Assembly (NCBI GenBank): GCA_964370085.1
Contig: CAYJHI010000037.1
Coordinates: 1 to 9,360, forward strand
Direction of reading: 5' to 3'
DNA length: 9,360 nucleotides
Source of the DNA: CARZYU01 sp964370085
GTDB lineage: Bacteria > Bacillota_I > Bacilli_A > RF39 > UBA660
Shown: piece by piece, positions 6,467 to 9,360 of the stretch
How the letters are laid out: each line of letters opens with the position of its first letter
Numbering within the stretch: the first letter of the stretch is position 1
Program-made: the position numbers and the translations under genes
Notes under the pieces: model-generated
Databases searched by the model: none
The model's input: the letters and a program-made list of their open reading frames with translations, nothing else
Told to the model about the DNA's origin: nothing

Positions 6467-8067
6467 AAAAGTTCATCTACTTTAGTCATAAAGTGAATTT
6501 TTTCCGGAGTAATATTACTCTCTTTAATTACTTTAAGACGTAGTATTAGATCAATTTTTTCTAAAATAACATTCAAATTATCTGGATTTAAATCGCTTTC
6601 CATAATATTAATATTGTTCAATCGATATTTGTTAACAATTATTTTAGCGATTTCATTATCACCAAATACTGATGCTCCAGTAACTATCATGTGATTTGGA
6701 TTTGAAACAAATTCATCGAATTCAAGGCATTTTTCTTCTACTTCCTTATAAGTACTGTAGTTAAAAGATGTCTTGATATCCTTTCTTTTTTGTAAGTCAA
6801 AACTGTAATATAAGTTAAATACTTCTTGCACAGTCATATTCGGTGATAAGACTGCCAAGATACGTGCTTTAAATGTCTCATAATCATGAGCTTTATACAT
6901 CTTTCTTAACTCATTAGCAATTTGGACTGAGTCGAATTTGCATCTATTTATTTCTTCAGGAGATGGACTCTTAGAGAAAAATCCCTTTGGTCCAAGTATA
7001 CGTTTACTAATTTTATCTAACTTATCTTCCTCATTAGCAATGTCTCCATCTATTACTCTTAGGACATTGTTTTTTGGATCATAAGGTTCTTTTAATAATT
7101 TTTCATATTCCTTTTTGAAATGTTCTACTAATGGTAAAAAATGACAATAGTTTTGATACTCTAGTATATTCTCTTTTAATTTCATAATATTAGAATAGAA
7201 AACATTTAATGATTCAGGATCATTTTGATTGACATTTGACATTAGATTACCAAGTGTAGTTTCCTTATATCTACTATCTTCTTTGTACTGAGCAATATCA
7301 AATTCATTATTTCTAGCTTTAGAAACAATATCTTTAATATCTTCTTCAGTAACAATTGGCTTAGCATCATATAATTCTCTTAACTTAGCAATACACATTT
7401 CAAAACTACTAATTCCATATTTAATTGCAACTTCATTTTGTAGTCCCATTAAATATGCCATAAATTTCTTTTCGTGTTTTTTTATTAACTGACGAAAATT
7501 AAGTTCTATATGTTCGATGAATTCTGGGTTCGCCCAATATATTTCTTCAAATTTTTTTGCAACGTGAGTATAACTATTTCCACCACGTAATCTTACATCT
7601 AAAAATGAACTCATATAATCATAGACATAATTAGTGTAAATAAAATCTGCCGGACTTAGTGTTACTCCTATTGCTTGAAATTTATCAACGAATTTATTGA
7701 TGATATCATTTAACTCATTGAAATTAAAATCTGAATAGTTATTTAATTGGTATAATAAAGTATCAAGTTCTAGTTTTTCAACAAAAGTATTAGATGGATT
7801 TAGAAGAAAACGAACGCGTTCTAACGAAGTAATATCAGCATTATCTACAACTTCTTTAACTTCCGGCTTCCCAACATCGAACGAATCCCTTTTCGCAGTA
7901 AGATACTTTCTTAGATTATCTTCATAAGCAGTATAATTAGCTAGAGCAAACTCTACCTTTTCGTTATACTTTCTTATTTGCGGTTTTGTTTTTGTTGGTA
8001 AACTTTTAATTACTGATGTCTTAGTTTCGATATCTTCTTCAATAAAATTTAAAAAATTATTATTCAT
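6454..8067 (-). CDS. Soluble helical protein of unknown function
   Basis: 537 residues, not recognised. There is no signal peptide, no TM segment and no obvious nucleotide-binding or catalytic motif, so it is likely cytosolic. Composition is charged and predicted mostly helical, with amphipathic or coiled-coil-like stretches (for example 35-60, 185-232, 295-330). Residues 355-372 form a short loop with prolines, glycine and serines (GPKGFFSKSPSP). The C-terminal part (about 455-535) has an alternating hydrophobic/charged pattern suggesting a small separate domain (HMIVTGASVFGDNEIAKIIV). It is the last gene of the unit headed by the 351-residue exported protein and overlaps the 48-residue gene by 8 nt. 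Its own ribosome site is only a loose purine run (GAAAGAAGATA), so translation probably depends on coupling. A regulatory or structural role in the locus is possible but unsupported. Confidence 0.75.
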   Translation of the reverse strand: MNNNFLNFIEEDIETKTSVIKSLPTKTKPQIRKYNEKVEFALANYTAYEDNLRKYLTAKRDSFDVGKPEVKEVVDNADITSLERVRFLLNPSNTFVEKLELDTLLYQLNNYSDFNFNELNDIINKFVDKFQAIGVTLSPADFIYTNYVYDYMSSFLDVRLRGGNSYTHVAKKFEEIYWANPEFIEHIELNFRQLIKKHEKKFMAYLMGLQNEVAIKYGISSFEMCIAKLRELYDAKPIVTEEDIKDIVSKARNNEFDIAQYKEDSRYKETTLGNLMSNVNQNDPESLNVFYSNIMKLKENILEYQNYCHFLPLVEHFKKEYEKLLKEPYDPKNNVLRVIDGDIANEEDKLDKISKRILGPKGFFSKSPSPEEINRCKFDSVQIANELRKMYKAHDYETFKARILAVLSPNMTVQEVFNLYYSFDLQKRKDIKTSFNYSTYKEVEEKCLEFDEFVSNPNHMIVTGASVFGDNEIAKIIVNKYRLNNINIMESDLNPDNLNVILEKIDLILRLKVIKESNITPEKIHFMTKVDELLKTS

Positions 8068-8206
8068 TATCTTCTTTCTCTTTCTCTTCTATTATACTAT
8101 CGCTTAAAAACTGCTTGAACTTCTTTACTTCTTCATATACTTTTATCAATTCGTCCAATGACAACATTGATAAATCAAAATCCACCTTGTTATCTTCTTT
8201 TTGCAT
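8060..8206 (-). CDS. 48-residue acidic helical protein
   Basis: A short gene between the exported 351-residue protein and the 537-residue protein. ATG at 8206 has a good AGGTGG ribosome site 4 nt upstream; the TAA is at 8060-8062, so the last 8 nt overlap the next start (ATGAATAA). After a polar N-terminus, residues about 14-35 (LSLDELIKVYEEVKKFKQFL) form a clear amphipathic helix, and the tail is a run of Glu/Lys. The shape fits a small binding partner or regulator of the coupled 537-residue protein. The length recalls the exonuclease VII small subunit, but no large subunit is nearby and the motif does not match. The good ribosome site and the coupling argue that it is real; function unknown. 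Confidence 0.65.
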   Translation of the reverse strand: MQKEDNKVDFDLSMLSLDELIKVYEEVKKFKQFLSDSIIEEKEKEDNE

Positions 8207-8236
8207 ATAACCACCTACTTTATACTTTTTATTTAT

Positions 8237-9292
8237 TTAATTAAATTCATCGTATCCTTTAGTATCTTTCTCAAACTCAATACCTAAAGAAACTTCTGCT
8301 CCTTTAGAGAATGTTTCAAGACTATCAATATCTTGTCCTTCAATCCACACATACACTCTAAATTTAGAAATACCATCTGGTATTTGATAAATCGGAGTAT
8401 ATAGATCGTTACTGAAGATTGTCTCTTGCAGTTCGAAGTAATCAGGGTCAATCAATGCTGATCCTGAGACAGAATTATTTACAATAATATCTGTTCCTTC
8501 ATTGACCATTGCGTATGTTGGAAATGTTTCTCCATCTTGAAGGTTGATACCATATTTTTTTGCTCTCTCAATTGACAAATCAGTGTGTTGAGTCTCATTA
8601 GGTTCAAAAATAACTTGTGTACAATTAAATTCACAAATCATGTTTTGTATTTGATCAACACTTGCCTCATGAGGTACAGAGTTAATCATAACAACACCTA
8701 CTCTGAATGAGTTGATAAGTCCTTGCATTTCTTCATCTATTACATCTTCAACTAAGATATCCGCTGCCGTTAAATATAAATTATCCGGAATTGGTGATCC
8801 TGTTGTATTTTGCATAAATAGGTCAAAGGCAATATATGGTGCCATTTGATTTTGAATCTCTTCTTCTGAAAGATGAGTATCAATATATCCAATTGTTCTA
8901 TTACGATTTTTATAGTATACCCCACCTGTATAATAAATATCAAATTTATCATAATTGTTGTTACTTAAACCATTAGTAGATACTGGTCTTAAACCTTGAT
9001 TAGCCCAATGACTAGTATGATTTGGATATGTAAGTGCTAACTCATCGAAAAGAGTTTCCTCTGATATTTCAACATTTGTATCAAATGTAATTCCATCTAA
9101 GGAAATATATAATCCACCTGTTTTGGCTACAACCATGTCAAAGTTTGTAACTTTAACATTTAGGTTAGTTGAAAACCATGCATATGTCGAAACGATTAAA
9201 AGAATAGATAATAAAAATAGTGATATTATCGTTAAGCGAAATTGATTTTTGGTCATTTTTTTTCGTTTATTTGTTTTTTTATTATTATTCAT
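8237..9292 (-). CDS. Exported protein with SipW-cognate signal peptide (TasA/camelysin-type)
   Basis: 351 residues. A long lysine-rich n-region (MNNNKKTNKRKKMTKNQ) and a hydrophobic core (about 18-36) end in VSTYAWFSTN (34-43), the 'G/S-T-Y/W-A-x-F' signature of signal peptides cut by SipW-type peptidases; cleavage near Ala38 is expected. The mature part is beta-rich, with APYIAFDLFMQNTTGS (151-166), LYLTAADILVED (172-183), FRVGVVMIN (196-204) and a C-terminal FRVYVWIEGQDID (311-323), a pattern of secreted beta-sandwich proteins in low-GC Gram-positives. Cys220 and Cys224 are close enough for a disulfide. No sorting signal is present. ATG at 9292 has AAGGAG 5 nt upstream; the later Met13 lacks such a site. 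It precedes the 48-residue gene by 30 nt. Fibre or matrix subunit is the likely role by analogy with TasA. Confidence 0.8.
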   Translation of the reverse strand: MNNNKKTNKRKKMTKNQFRLTIISLFLLSILLIVSTYAWFSTNLNVKVTNFDMVVAKTGGLYISLDGITFDTNVEISEETLFDELALTYPNHTSHWANQGLRPVSTNGLSNNNYDKFDIYYTGGVYYKNRNRTIGYIDTHLSEEEIQNQMAPYIAFDLFMQNTTGSPIPDNLYLTAADILVEDVIDEEMQGLINSFRVGVVMINSVPHEASVDQIQNMICEFNCTQVIFEPNETQHTDLSIERAKKYGINLQDGETFPTYAMVNEGTDIIVNNSVSGSALIDPDYFELQETIFSNDLYTPIYQIPDGISKFRVYVWIEGQDIDSLETFSKGAEVSLGIEFEKDTKGYDEFN

Positions 9293-9314
9293 TTCTACTC
9301 CTTAATAATGAATA

Positions 9315-9336
9315 AAGAGTAATGTTACTTACTCTT
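9315..9336 (-). promoter_or_regulatory. Hairpin between a possible upstream gene and the 351-residue gene
   Basis: An 8-bp stem (AAGAGTAA 9315-9322 with TTACTCTT 9329-9336) has a 6-nt loop. On the minus strand it is followed by a broken T-rich stretch (TTTATTCATTATT), not a clean T-run. It may be a weak terminator, an attenuator or an RNA-processing site that sets the relative output of the two genes. Confidence 0.4.
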
Positions 9337-9360
9337 CATTCACAATAGTTACAATGAAGT
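9329..9360 (-). CDS. Possible C-terminal end of an upstream gene
   Basis: One minus-strand frame reads FIVTIVNEE and then TAA (9329-9331), with its stop inside the hairpin stem, much as the stop of the 537-residue gene lies in its terminator loop. No promoter was found in the 36 nt between this hairpin and the next gene, which also suggests that transcription enters from the right. Only nine codons are visible, so this is tentative. Confidence 0.35.
   Translation of the reverse strand, partial: FIVTIVNEE

Noticed and set aside
8060..8206. Small gene as exonuclease VII small subunit
   Set aside because: Only size and helical character agree; there is no large subunit nearby and the sequence pattern differs.
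8770..8952. 60-codon minus-strand frame inside the 351-residue gene
   Set aside because: It overlaps a gene with clear signal peptide and ribosome site in another frame.
9300..9345. Promoter directly upstream of the 351-residue gene (TTGTGA with TACTCT)
   Set aside because: The -10 matches only 3 of 6 consensus bases and overlaps the hairpin; not better than chance.
1..9360. Mycoplasma-type code with TGA read as tryptophan
   Set aside because: All long frames close normally under the standard code, tryptophans are TGG, and TGA ends the 1211-residue gene.

Overview
The window is very AT-rich and every gene reads on the minus strand. Two things point to the standard bacterial code: the large 1211-residue gene ends in TGA, and tryptophan is read from TGG. 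Purine-rich ribosome sites, AT-rich intergenic promoters and SipW-type export genes suggest a low-GC Firmicutes/Bacilli organism, perhaps one of the uncultured gut Bacilli. That assignment is an inference; no taxonomic marker gene is present.

Layout, in the direction of transcription (right to left). A first unit enters from beyond the right edge. It holds the last codons of a possible upstream gene (to 9329), a 351-residue exported protein with a SipW-type signal peptide (9292-8237), a 48-residue helical protein (8206-8060), and a 537-residue soluble helical protein of unknown function (8067-6454). The last two overlap by 8 nt. The unit closes at an intrinsic terminator whose loop contains the stop codon. 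A strong promoter (6410-6439) abuts that terminator and drives a second unit: a 1211-residue surface protein with GLUG-type beta-helix and Ig-like regions (6380-2745), a 163-residue TasA/camelysin-like protein (2740-2249), and a 289-residue membrane-anchored, cysteine-containing extracellular protein (2249-1380). These are coupled by a 4-nt gap and a 1-nt TAATG overlap. Next comes a 179-residue signal-peptidase-fold protein whose catalytic residues look lost (1326-787). It may belong to the second unit or use its own weak promoter. After a terminator (748-777), a separate promoter (718-746) drives an apparently active SipW-type signal peptidase (677 to beyond the left edge).

Reading of the whole: this looks like an export and surface-assembly locus. 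One active SipW-like peptidase and one degenerate paralogue flank a set of candidate substrates, like the B. subtilis sipW-tasA arrangement but with a giant adhesin-like protein and an unexplained cytosolic pair added. The active/degenerate peptidase pair and its shared upstream element are the most novel features. No RNA genes, CRISPR, insertion sequences or origins were seen, and no gene-free stretch exceeds about 110 bases.
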